From: Oligoflexus sp.
Lineage (GTDB): Bacteria > Bdellovibrionota_B > Oligoflexia > Oligoflexales > Oligoflexaceae
Assembly (NCBI GenBank): GCA_030151925.1
Contig: JASLCY010000031.1
Span: 1 to 9,601, forward strand
Direction of reading: 5' to 3'
Length of the DNA stretch: 9,601 nt
In this document: in pieces, positions 1-5,732 of the stretch
Layout: the number at the start of each line of letters is the position of its first letter
Position numbering within the stretch: position 1 is the first letter of the stretch
Program-made: the position numbers and the translations under genes
Notes under the pieces: generated by a model
The model's input: only the letters and a program-made list of their open reading frames with translations
Databases searched by the model: none
What the model was told of the DNA's origin: nothing

Positions 1-256
1 TGCGGAAATCGCCGTCCTCTTCGCGGCTCTGCTTGAATTCGCCGTCGAGGTCCAAAAGGGTCTTCTCCGCCTCGCCGGTAGGCTTGACCCTGGTGTCGAT
101 ATGCAGCGCGTACTCCGCTTCATGCGCGGCCGGTATCTGCTCGGTACCCGCTTCGATCGAAGAACCACCATTCTTCCTGCCCGCTAGAAAGAAGCCCAAG
201 GCTCCGACAATCACCAGGAGGACGAGAGCAGCTGCAATGCGGAGCGACTTTTTCAT
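1..256 (-). CDS. N-terminal part of a membrane-anchored protein of unknown function (runs off left edge)
   Basis: The minus strand is open from an ATG at 254-256 to the window edge, giving 85 codons without a stop. The protein begins MKKSLR, followed by one strongly hydrophobic stretch of about 20 residues (roughly 7-26, AAALVLLVIVGALGFFLAG) and then RK and a Gly/Ser-rich linker. This is typical of an uncleaved signal anchor or a Sec signal peptide. No lipobox cysteine is seen. The rest is charged and polar, as expected for a periplasmic region tethered to the inner membrane. A purine-rich GGGGAATGG sits just upstream as a modest ribosome binding site. The gene lies downstream of the lipoprotein gene on the same strand, but an intrinsic terminator at 332-361 separates them, so it probably has its own promoter in 257-330. 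I do not recognise the family. The coding call rests on the anchor plus the open frame. Confidence 0.6.
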   Translation of the reverse strand, partial: MKKSLRIAAALVLLVIVGALGFFLAGRKNGGSSIEAGTEQIPAAHEAEYALHIDTRVKPTGEAEKTLLDLDGEFKQSREEDGDFR

Positions 257-331
257 CTACCATTCCCCAGACGGATTAAGATCTAAAATGATGAAGGAAT
301 AATAACATCTTTTGATGAGGCTGCGATAACG

Positions 332-361
332 AAAAAGCCCCCGGCCTTTAGGCTAGGGGCT
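332..361 (-). terminator. Rho-independent terminator of the lipoprotein gene
   Basis: Read on the minus strand, an 11-bp imperfect stem (arms at 351-361 and 336-346) closes a 4-nt loop (TAAA). It is followed directly by a run of five T (332-336, the first shared with the stem end). The stem has one G·U pair and one A·C mismatch and otherwise pairs perfectly, with a GCCCC/GGGGC core. It begins 22 nt after the stop codon of the lipoprotein gene and is correctly oriented for it. Confidence 0.8.
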
Positions 362-383
362 CTTCCTCGCGGGGCCGAGGCCC

Positions 384-1745
384 TTATTTCTTCGGAGCGG
401 CGGCGCCTGTCGCCTTGCAGCCGGCCTTGATCTTCGTGTCGACCTTGGTCAGGAGCGCAGTGATGCTGTTGCTCACTTCCTTGAGAGAGGTCGAGTCGCC
501 GGCCGCATCTTTTTTGAGCGCCGCGAGGTGGTTCTGCACGACCGCCTGGGCGACTTTGCACTTCGAGCCGTCGGCGTTGTTGAAGATCTTATAGAAGGCC
601 TTGCCCGCGTAGCCTGGGCTCTTCTTGAGCACGAGGGGCGGAGACTCCCAAATCACGTGACGGAATTCCCATTCCTTATAGATGTTCGGCAGGCTGATGC
701 CGGCTTTCTTGAAGAGCGCCTGGATGCCCATCCAGAGGTATTTATCGAGGCCGAGGGGCAGCACGCCATCGATCGCGCCGACTTTCGCGACCAGCACGAG
801 GCGGCCTTTGAGGGCTTGGAAGTTCTGGCCGTCGTAGGTTGCGCCGCCGTAGAGAAGGTTCTGGCTCTTGCTGCCGCCGATCGACAGGCTGAACGGCCAT
901 TCGCCGGCGACGATGTCGAGCTCACCCAGCGCCTTGGCGGTCAGGGCCTTCGAAGCCTTGGCGCCCGCACCGATGTGGGCCACGACGCTCGCATGGGGGA
1001 TGAGCGTCATGGAGAGGATATGCTTCACGCGTACGTCGAGGTCGAGGCTGAACTTCACGACCGGCTTCAAGCCGATCTCCGCGGTGAAACCGGCTTCCGG
1101 CACGCCGTAGATAATGGGGCTGGCCTCGAGCTTCGGCATGGGAACCTGCACCTGCATAGGCTTGGAGGTCGTCGCCGTATAGGACTTGAGGTCGACGCCG
1201 AAGGCTTTGATGCCCGCGTTGATCGAGGGTTTGACGTTGGCGTCCGAATCGGTCAACGCCGCCTGGGCGGTGAATTCCACGGTATGGTTGCCGTTGAGGG
1301 TCAGGCGTTTGGTCAACGCGACGACGTCCATCCACCAGGTAGCGACGACCTTGAGGTTCGCCGAGGTCGAGACCTCGAGGTTGGTGGCCAGGCGAAGTTT
1401 TTCCTTCGCCATGAAGGCCTTCACCGAGGCCTTCACGCCCGCCGCTTGGCCGTTCTTCGTCTCTGCAGCTGAGACCTTCGGATAGAGCGGATCCGATTTG
1501 GACGAGAAGAAGAGCTCTTTGCCGCTCACGCCGATGTGCTTGGCGAGTTTCTTCTCGTCGGCGCTGACGCCTTTCTTCAGATAGGTCGCGAGGCTCCAGA
1601 TCAGGTGATCGCCCGCGGTGATCTCCTGGTAGCCACCGGTCGCGGTGGTGCTGACTTCGCCGTCTTCCCCGACAGGCTTACAACCCGCGCCTAGGCCCAG
1701 GGTCATACAGAAGACGAGTAGACTCGAAGTGATGCGTTTCATCAT
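384..1745 (-). CDS. Putative secreted lipoprotein, 453 aa, family not recognised
   Basis: The frame starts with two consecutive ATGs (MMKRITSS). A GAGG ribosome binding site lies 7 nt before the first, which favours that start. Residues 1-21 form a signal peptide: MMKR, a hydrophobic core, then LGLGAG before Cys22. The motif GAGC resembles a lipobox, but Gly at -3 is unusual where Leu is the rule. Lys follows the cysteine, so an outer-membrane destination is possible. The body (about 40-390) is rich in alternating hydrophobic and polar stretches, suggesting extensive beta structure, and has no motif I can name. The C-terminus is helical and Ala/Lys-rich, with two cysteines near 396 and 443 that could form a disulfide. 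A good terminator follows. A possible promoter lies at 1829-1857 and no terminator is seen after cmoB, so read-through from cmoB cannot be excluded. The 314-residue plus-strand frame opposite it is a GC-driven shadow. Confidence 0.8.
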   Translation of the reverse strand: MMKRITSSLLVFCMTLGLGAGCKPVGEDGEVSTTATGGYQEITAGDHLIWSLATYLKKGVSADEKKLAKHIGVSGKELFFSSKSDPLYPKVSAAETKNGQAAGVKASVKAFMAKEKLRLATNLEVSTSANLKVVATWWMDVVALTKRLTLNGNHTVEFTAQAALTDSDANVKPSINAGIKAFGVDLKSYTATTSKPMQVQVPMPKLEASPIIYGVPEAGFTAEIGLKPVVKFSLDLDVRVKHILSMTLIPHASVVAHIGAGAKASKALTAKALGELDIVAGEWPFSLSIGGSKSQNLLYGGATYDGQNFQALKGRLVLVAKVGAIDGVLPLGLDKYLWMGIQALFKKAGISLPNIYKEWEFRHVIWESPPLVLKKSPGYAGKAFYKIFNNADGSKCKVAQAVVQNHLAALKKDAAGDSTSLKEVSNSITALLTKVDTKIKAGCKATGAAAPKK

Positions 1746-1778
1746 AGACGTGCCTCGTTAAACCGTTAGGATCGCTCC

Positions 1779-1814
1779 CGGCTTTTCGGAATCTGTGCTT
1801 TTATTCTTAAGCCG
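1779..1814 (-). promoter_or_regulatory. Imperfect hairpin in the probable 5' leader of the lipoprotein gene
   Basis: An exact 6-bp inverted repeat (CGGCTT/AAGCCG at 1779-1784 and 1809-1814) encloses a second 4-bp repeat (GAAT at 1789-1792, ATTC at 1803-1806) with a 10-nt loop. The two helices are separated by a small internal loop. It lies 33 nt upstream of the start codon. No T-run follows in the minus direction, so it is not a terminator. It could be an mRNA-stabilising structure or an operator dyad, or it could be chance. Confidence 0.3.
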
Positions 1815-1828
1815 CGCTTCAAACGGAA

Positions 1829-1857
1829 TTCATAATGGCCGGAAACGACTAGCGAAA
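1829..1857 (-). promoter_or_regulatory. Weak candidate sigma70 promoter for the lipoprotein gene
   Basis: On the minus strand TATGAA (1829-1834) could be a -10 box, with TTTCGC (1852-1857) as a poor -35 box at 17-bp spacing. The local sequence is AT-richer than its surroundings. Transcription would start near 1822 and give a leader of about 77 nt containing the hairpin at 1779-1814. Only the -10 resembles consensus. Confidence 0.25.
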
Positions 1858-1878
1858 TGAAATTCTATACAGAAGGTA

Positions 1879-2835
1879 TTAAAGTCGGGCGGAGATGAAG
1901 TGGCGATAGGGGGCCGGATAACCTTCCCGAGTCAGGGACGGGTCTTCCGGATCGAGGAAGTCGGCGAGGCTTTTGACTTCAGCCCAGTCGGTGGCTCTCT
2001 GTTCGTCGGTCGAGAGGGGAGCGGAATATAAGACTTCCTGCTGGCCGTAGCCGGCGCGCCGGATCCAGTTCTGCAGGCAGCTCAAGGTCGGGAGGAACCA
2101 CACGCCGCCCGCGCCCGCGTAGCGGCCGGAGGGCGTGAGGGCCACGGGATCCGCGCCGGCGATGCCTTGGCAATCGATGATCACGCGTCCCTTGGGCCGC
2201 AGGGCGCTGCGCATCTTCCTCAGGAGCCCGACGGGATCCGTGTGATGGTAGAGGATGCCCATGCAGAAGATCGTGTCGAAGGTTTCGGGGAAATGATCGA
2301 TCTGCTCGACGCCGAAGAGTTCGAAAGCCGCGGACGGCGTCGGCGCCAGGGTCTGCAGCAGCTGATAGTTGAAGTAGTGGACCGGCACCGGCTCGAAGCC
2401 CACCACGGTCTTCGCTCCGCTCTCGAGCATGCGGTACATGAAGTAACCGTTGTGGCAACCGATGTCGGCGATCACCTCGCCCTGGATGGAGCCGAGGCGG
2501 GGGAGGACGCGCGACCATTTCATATCCGAGCGCCACTCGCTGTCGATCGCCTGGCCGTAGATGGTAAAAGGCCCTTTTTTCCAGGGCCGGAAGGCATCGA
2601 GGGCCTGTTTCAGCGCGAGCTTCCGCGCGGCGTCGAGCTCATCCGGACGACCGATGACGACCGCCCCGTCCTGCACGGAAAAATCCTTCGCGGGAAAGTC
2701 CGCGACCAGGCTCGCGGCCTCGCGCCACGGCGCCCAACGCGGATCGTCGAGCTTGCGCCGAACGTCCTGGCGAAGGGCGAGCAGAGCTTCCGCGTCGGCC
2801 TTGGGGCTTAGATCGTCGAACCAGACGGGACGCAC
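1879..2835 (-). CDS. cmoB: tRNA U34 carboxymethyltransferase CmoB
   Basis: CmoB transfers the carboxymethyl group of carboxy-S-adenosylmethionine to 5-hydroxyuridine at tRNA position 34, giving 5-oxyacetyl-uridine (cmo5U), which widens wobble decoding. The 318 residues match the 323-residue E. coli protein in length and layout. An N-terminal domain of about 80 residues is followed by the hallmark RPWKKGPF (83-90), DSEWRSDMKW (98-107), a Rossmann SAM loop ADIGCHNGYFMYRM (123-136), MGILYH (192-197), ESLADFLDP-like KSLADFLDP and YPAPYR near the C-terminus. From memory of the E. coli enzyme, Lys87, Trp101, Tyr196 and Arg311 correspond to its Cx-SAM-contacting Lys91, Trp105, Tyr200 and Arg315. The start is a GTG at 2833-2835. 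An in-frame TGA sits two codons upstream, and the first internal ATG (residue 105) is far too late. It is only 3 nt from the cmoA stop, so it is co-transcribed and probably translationally coupled. AAAGG in the last cmoA codons may serve as ribosome binding site. Confidence 0.95.
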   Translation of the reverse strand: MRPVWFDDLSPKADAEALLALRQDVRRKLDDPRWAPWREAASLVADFPAKDFSVQDGAVVIGRPDELDAARKLALKQALDAFRPWKKGPFTIYGQAIDSEWRSDMKWSRVLPRLGSIQGEVIADIGCHNGYFMYRMLESGAKTVVGFEPVPVHYFNYQLLQTLAPTPSAAFELFGVEQIDHFPETFDTIFCMGILYHHTDPVGLLRKMRSALRPKGRVIIDCQGIAGADPVALTPSGRYAGAGGVWFLPTLSCLQNWIRRAGYGQQEVLYSAPLSTDEQRATDWAEVKSLADFLDPEDPSLTREGYPAPYRHFISARL

Positions 2836-2838
2836 GGC

Positions 2839-3597
2839 TCAGGGACCTTTCATAGCGACGAGGGTCGCGAAGTTATTCCATTTCATCACCGACTCGACGT
2901 GCCTGAAGCCGGTGGCTTGCAGGAGCTCCCTATGCTCGTCCTCGGTGAAGGGGACCAGCACGTTTTCCAGCGCCTCCTTCTTCTTCTCGATCTCGGTGCG
3001 GCTGTAGCCCTGCCGGCCCTTGAAGGCCTCGTAGAGGTTCGTGCTGAGTTCGTGGAACGCCGGCGAGCTCATGCGCACCTTCTCGCTGATGAGGAGCACG
3101 CCGCCGGGGACCAGCGCCTCGTTGATCCTCTGCAGGAGCAGGCGGCGCTGCGCGACGGGCAGGAACTGCAAGGTGTAGTTGATCACCACGGCCGAGGCGC
3201 GCGGGATGCTCACGGCCATCACATCGTTGCAGATCAGCGTGAGTTCGTGGCGGTTCGGAAGGTCGGCGAGCTTGTCTTCCGCCTTGGCGATCATCGCCGG
3301 GGAATTGTCGATCGCCACGAAATGCGCGGGCGTCTCGAGCTTCTGCGCGATGTGGTGCGTGGTCGTGCCGGTCGAGCAGCCGATATCGACGATGGCCGTG
3401 CCCGCCTGGTAGAAATGGACGATCCAGTCGGCGGTGAAACGCGTGACGTCCTTGTAGAGGGGGATGGATCTTTGCACCATATCGTCGAAGACCGCGGCGA
3501 CTTCATGGTTGAAGGCGAAGGGCCTAGGATAATGACGGCCCGCAAAAATATTGTCATTTTGGCTACTTAGCTTCAAGTCCGCCGAAACTATTTTCAT
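2839..3597 (-). CDS. cmoA: Carboxy-S-adenosyl-L-methionine synthase CmoA
   Basis: CmoA converts SAM and prephenate to carboxy-SAM (Cx-SAM) and phenylpyruvate, supplying the cofactor for CmoB next door. The 252 residues compare with 247 in E. coli. Features in order are DDMVQRSIPLY (38-48), the SAM-binding loop DIGCSTGTTT (71-80), DNSPAMI (97-103), NYTLQFL (140-146), GGVLLISEK (165-173), GYSRTEIEKK (197-206) and a C-terminal NNFATLVAMK. All of these match the CmoA pattern rather than a generic methyltransferase. The open frame extends 45 codons further upstream (to 3732), but I place the start at the ATG at 3595-3597. A strong GGAGGA lies 5 nt upstream of it, and the extra residues are not CmoA-like and would run into the divergent folB start. 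It is first gene of the cmoA-cmoB operon, divergent from folB. Confidence 0.95.
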   Translation of the reverse strand: MKIVSADLKLSSQNDNIFAGRHYPRPFAFNHEVAAVFDDMVQRSIPLYKDVTRFTADWIVHFYQAGTAIVDIGCSTGTTTHHIAQKLETPAHFVAIDNSPAMIAKAEDKLADLPNRHELTLICNDVMAVSIPRASAVVINYTLQFLPVAQRRLLLQRINEALVPGGVLLISEKVRMSSPAFHELSTNLYEAFKGRQGYSRTEIEKKKEALENVLVPFTEDEHRELLQATGFRHVESVMKWNNFATLVAMKGP

Positions 3598-3726
3598 GAC
3601 TTTCCTCCGGATCCAACCTGCACGGGGCCGGAAAATACCATGCGGGGGTAAAAAAAGAAACATTCTTAACCCAGCGTGGACAAGTGGCGCCAGACGTAAT
3701 AAAAAGGCCCCGCGGAGGAACTCAAT
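3598..3726. promoter_or_regulatory. Divergent intergenic region between cmoA and the folB-like gene
   Basis: This 129-bp AT-richer gap must hold promoters for both directions. On the minus strand TATTTT follows TTTCTT at 17-bp spacing, with a poly-T/A tract (around 3650-3660), giving a plausible cmoA promoter. On the plus strand TAATAA (3697-3702) is a good -10 box for the folB-like gene, but no convincing -35 lies at normal spacing. Strong ribosome binding sites flank both ends: GGAGGA before cmoA (3603-3608) and GGAGG before folB (3714-3718). No operator or riboswitch was recognised. Confidence 0.5.
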
Positions 3727-4428
3727 ATGCAAGTGTTATCTCAGGTTACGGGGCGTCCCCTCGATACGATCACCCTCAGGGATCTCGCCGTGCATTGCGT
3801 AATCGGAGTTCATCCCGAGGAGAAGATCCGCCCGCAGCTGCTCAAGATCGATCTGCGGCTCTATCTCGATACCGCGCCCGCGGCCTTGAGCGGCATCCTC
3901 TCTCGCACCGTCGACTATTCCCTCGTCGCGAAACAGGTGGCCTTCATCCTCATGCATTCGCGTTTCCGCCTCCTCGAGAGCGCGGCGGAGGCCCTGGCGG
4001 TCTTCTTGCTGACGCCCGCGCCCGGCGAGCAGGCGCTGATCCAGGCGGTCGATATCGAGATCCGCAAGCCGGAGGCGCTCGGCGGGCTGAGTGAACCCGC
4101 GGTCCGCATTTTCCGCGATAAGCAGGACCGGACGCTGGACGTCGCGGGGACTTCGCCCATACTGTTCCAGGTGCCGGAAGCGGTGCTCGAACGCTGGACG
4201 GTCGACCCGCGCAGCGAAGTCGTCACCAGCATCGGCTTCGACGGCCTCGCGATCCTCACCGAATCCACCGGTTTCACCGTGCTCGGCAAATCCCTGCCGG
4301 CGGGCTCGGCTCTGCCCTACGGCGAGCGCCTGACCATCCATAACCCCAGCGACGAAACCAAGACCCTTATCGCCGTGACCTTCCGGGGCCGCGATCGCCA
4401 TACGCTCGAATCCACGCGTTTGCACTGA
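3727..4428 (+). CDS. folB: Dihydroneopterin aldolase-domain protein (FolB type) with extra C-terminal domain
   Basis: The N-terminal half (about 12-130) is a FolB domain. In folate synthesis this cleaves 7,8-dihydroneopterin to 6-hydroxymethyl-dihydropterin and glycolaldehyde. Visible family signatures are DTITLRDLAVHCVIGVHPEE (13-32), RPQLLKIDL, TVDYS with Tyr64, RLLESAAEALA with Glu84, and EIRKPEAL with Lys114. The glutamate after GVHP, the YS tyrosine and the KP lysine correspond to the active-site Glu/Tyr/Lys of the family, so the domain looks catalytically competent. FolB proteins are usually about 120 residues, and this one is 233. The remaining 100 residues (135-233) look all-beta and vaguely cupin-like (FTVLGKSLPAG, YGERLTIHNPSDETKTLIAV) but lack the usual metal-binding histidines. 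GGAGG lies 8 nt before the ATG. The gene leads a two-gene unit with the methyltransferase, 14 nt away. No other folate gene is nearby, so the pathway assignment rests on the domain alone. Confidence 0.8.
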   Translation: MQVLSQVTGRPLDTITLRDLAVHCVIGVHPEEKIRPQLLKIDLRLYLDTAPAALSGILSRTVDYSLVAKQVAFILMHSRFRLLESAAEALAVFLLTPAPGEQALIQAVDIEIRKPEALGGLSEPAVRIFRDKQDRTLDVAGTSPILFQVPEAVLERWTVDPRSEVVTSIGFDGLAILTESTGFTVLGKSLPAGSALPYGERLTIHNPSDETKTLIAVTFRGRDRHTLESTRLH

Positions 4429-4442
4429 GCCGGAGAATCGAA

Positions 4443-5633
4443 ATGGATCGCCCGGCCCTCATCGCTTCACCGCGCACGCCTCATCTTTATCGCCTCTGGA
4501 CCGACCTCATCGCCGAAGAGGCGATGCCGCAGCTCGATCGTTGGGTCGCGCAGAGGTTGAAGCTCGACCGGCGCTTCGGTTCAAAAGACCGGCGCTGGTA
4601 TGCCGAGGCCCTTTTCACGGCCGTGCGGTGGGCCATGCCGGCTTTCGCTCACGAGGCGCGGGATCTCGAGCCGACCGCGTTCTGGAGTTTTCTGCGGACG
4701 CTCTCCGCGCAGGATTTTTTCGCGAGGCTGGCGGCGGCCGAGATCCCTTCCGAAGGCCTGGCGAGCGCCGGCCTCGCGTCCTGGTTCGGACCGCGCCTGG
4801 AGCGGCGGGCCGAGCTTTCGCGCTGGACGCCCGAAGATCTCACGCGTTTCCTCGCCCAGCAGAACACGAGGGCTCCGCTCTGGCTGCGGGCTCGTTCCGA
4901 AGCTTCGATTCCGCGGATACTCGCGGCGCTCGAGCAGCTGCCGGTAGCGAGCACGGTCGAGGTCCGGGGCCTGGCGATCAAGGTCCTGAGCGAGAAATCC
5001 ATCCCCTTGCAGACCACGCCTATCATCGAGGACGGCTGGGCCGAGATCCAGGACTACGGTTCCCAGGAGCTCATGGCTTCGCTGGAACTGCCCCGCGGCG
5101 CCAAAGTCTGGGACGCCTGCGCGGGAGGCGGCGGCAAAAGCCTGCAGCTCGCCGCGCTGCATCCCGACGCGCAGATCTACGCGTCGGACGTGCGAGCCTA
5201 TAAAGCCGCCGAAGTGCAAAAACGCGCCGAGCGCGCGAAGCTGCGCAACATCCATACCCTGCGCTGGGACGGCCGCGCGGCTGTCGAAAAACCTCGCGCG
5301 GCCGAACAGGGCTTCGACCTGATCGTCGTCGACGCCCCCTGCTCGGGATCGGGAACGTGGCGCCGCAGCCCGGACGGTCGGTTGCGGGTGTCAAGCGTGA
5401 CAGTGAAGGACTTGCATCAACTTCAATGTGGCATCGTGGAAAAAGTTCTGCCGGCCTTGAAAAAAGGCGGCACCCTCGTCTATGCAACCTGCAGCTGGTT
5501 TCCGGAAGAGAACGAGGACGTCGTCCGCGCGCTGCGCGAGAGATTCGGTTTGCAGCTTGAGCGGGAAGGCCTCCACGGCCTTCCGCAGCACGATGCGGAC
5601 ACGCTCTACGCGGCGGTTCTCCGCAAAATCTGA
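4443..5633 (+). CDS. RsmB/Nop2-family RNA (cytosine-5) methyltransferase
   Basis: This enzyme uses SAM to methylate C5 of a cytosine in RNA. The best-known bacterial member, RsmB, acts on 16S rRNA C967. Signatures are the SAM loop DACAGGGGKSLQLA (224-237), Asp249 at the end of the next strand, DAPCSGSGTWRRSPDGR (297-313) with Cys300, and YATCSWFPEENEDVV (347-361) with Cys350. In the family the TC cysteine is the nucleophile and the PC cysteine helps release the product. Both are present. Motif I has GGGG where E. coli RsmB has APGG, a variant I recall from several other lineages. The N-terminal 160 residues are helical and only loosely like the NusB-like domain of RsmB. The protein has 396 residues versus about 430 for E. 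coli RsmB, so the target base is uncertain. GGAGA lies about 8 nt before the ATG. The gene sits 14 nt after the folB-like gene and is probably co-transcribed with it. Confidence 0.88.
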   Translation: MDRPALIASPRTPHLYRLWTDLIAEEAMPQLDRWVAQRLKLDRRFGSKDRRWYAEALFTAVRWAMPAFAHEARDLEPTAFWSFLRTLSAQDFFARLAAAEIPSEGLASAGLASWFGPRLERRAELSRWTPEDLTRFLAQQNTRAPLWLRARSEASIPRILAALEQLPVASTVEVRGLAIKVLSEKSIPLQTTPIIEDGWAEIQDYGSQELMASLELPRGAKVWDACAGGGGKSLQLAALHPDAQIYASDVRAYKAAEVQKRAERAKLRNIHTLRWDGRAAVEKPRAAEQGFDLIVVDAPCSGSGTWRRSPDGRLRVSSVTVKDLHQLQCGIVEKVLPALKKGGTLVYATCSWFPEENEDVVRALRERFGLQLEREGLHGLPQHDADTLYAAVLRKI

Positions 5634-5732
5634 CTTCCGCTTCGTGCAGCCTTTTTGCTGTCTTTTCCCTTCTAAAAAAGCTATCTTAACCGACCTCAAC
5701 GCCTATTTCACGGTTCGAGAAGGGTCTTCGGC
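5634..5732 (+). promoter_or_regulatory. Intergenic gap before the lipid A unit; weak terminator and promoter candidates
   Basis: A 4-bp hairpin (CAGC 5647-5650, loop CTTTTT, GCTG 5657-5660) followed by TCTTTT is at best a weak terminator. Further on, an AT-rich patch with TATCTT around 5690 could be a -10 box, but no good -35 is found at proper spacing. The ribosome binding site of the next gene (AGAAGG, 5718-5723) lies within a small GAAG-GGT-CTTC inverted repeat (5719-5729). It is unclear whether the oxidoreductase-lpxB pair is a separate transcript. Confidence 0.3.

Noticed and set aside
306..317. Short perfect palindrome CATC-TTTT-GATG upstream of the left-edge gene
   Set aside because: A 4-bp stem is likely by chance and has no positional support beyond being intergenic.
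528..1472. Long plus-strand open frame (314 codons) opposite the lipoprotein gene
   Set aside because: It is Arg/His/Asp/Glu-rich with no motif, and no ribosome binding site was noted. It is typical of the antisense frame in GC-rich DNA. The minus-strand gene has signal peptide, ribosome binding site and terminator.
3598..3732. 45-codon N-terminal extension of cmoA
   Set aside because: It has no resemblance to CmoA, would overlap the folB-like start, and the ATG at 3597 has a strong GGAGGA at good spacing.
5647..5666. Terminator after the m5C methyltransferase gene
   Set aside because: The stem is only 4 bp with a T-rich loop. It is mentioned in the intergenic entry but not called.
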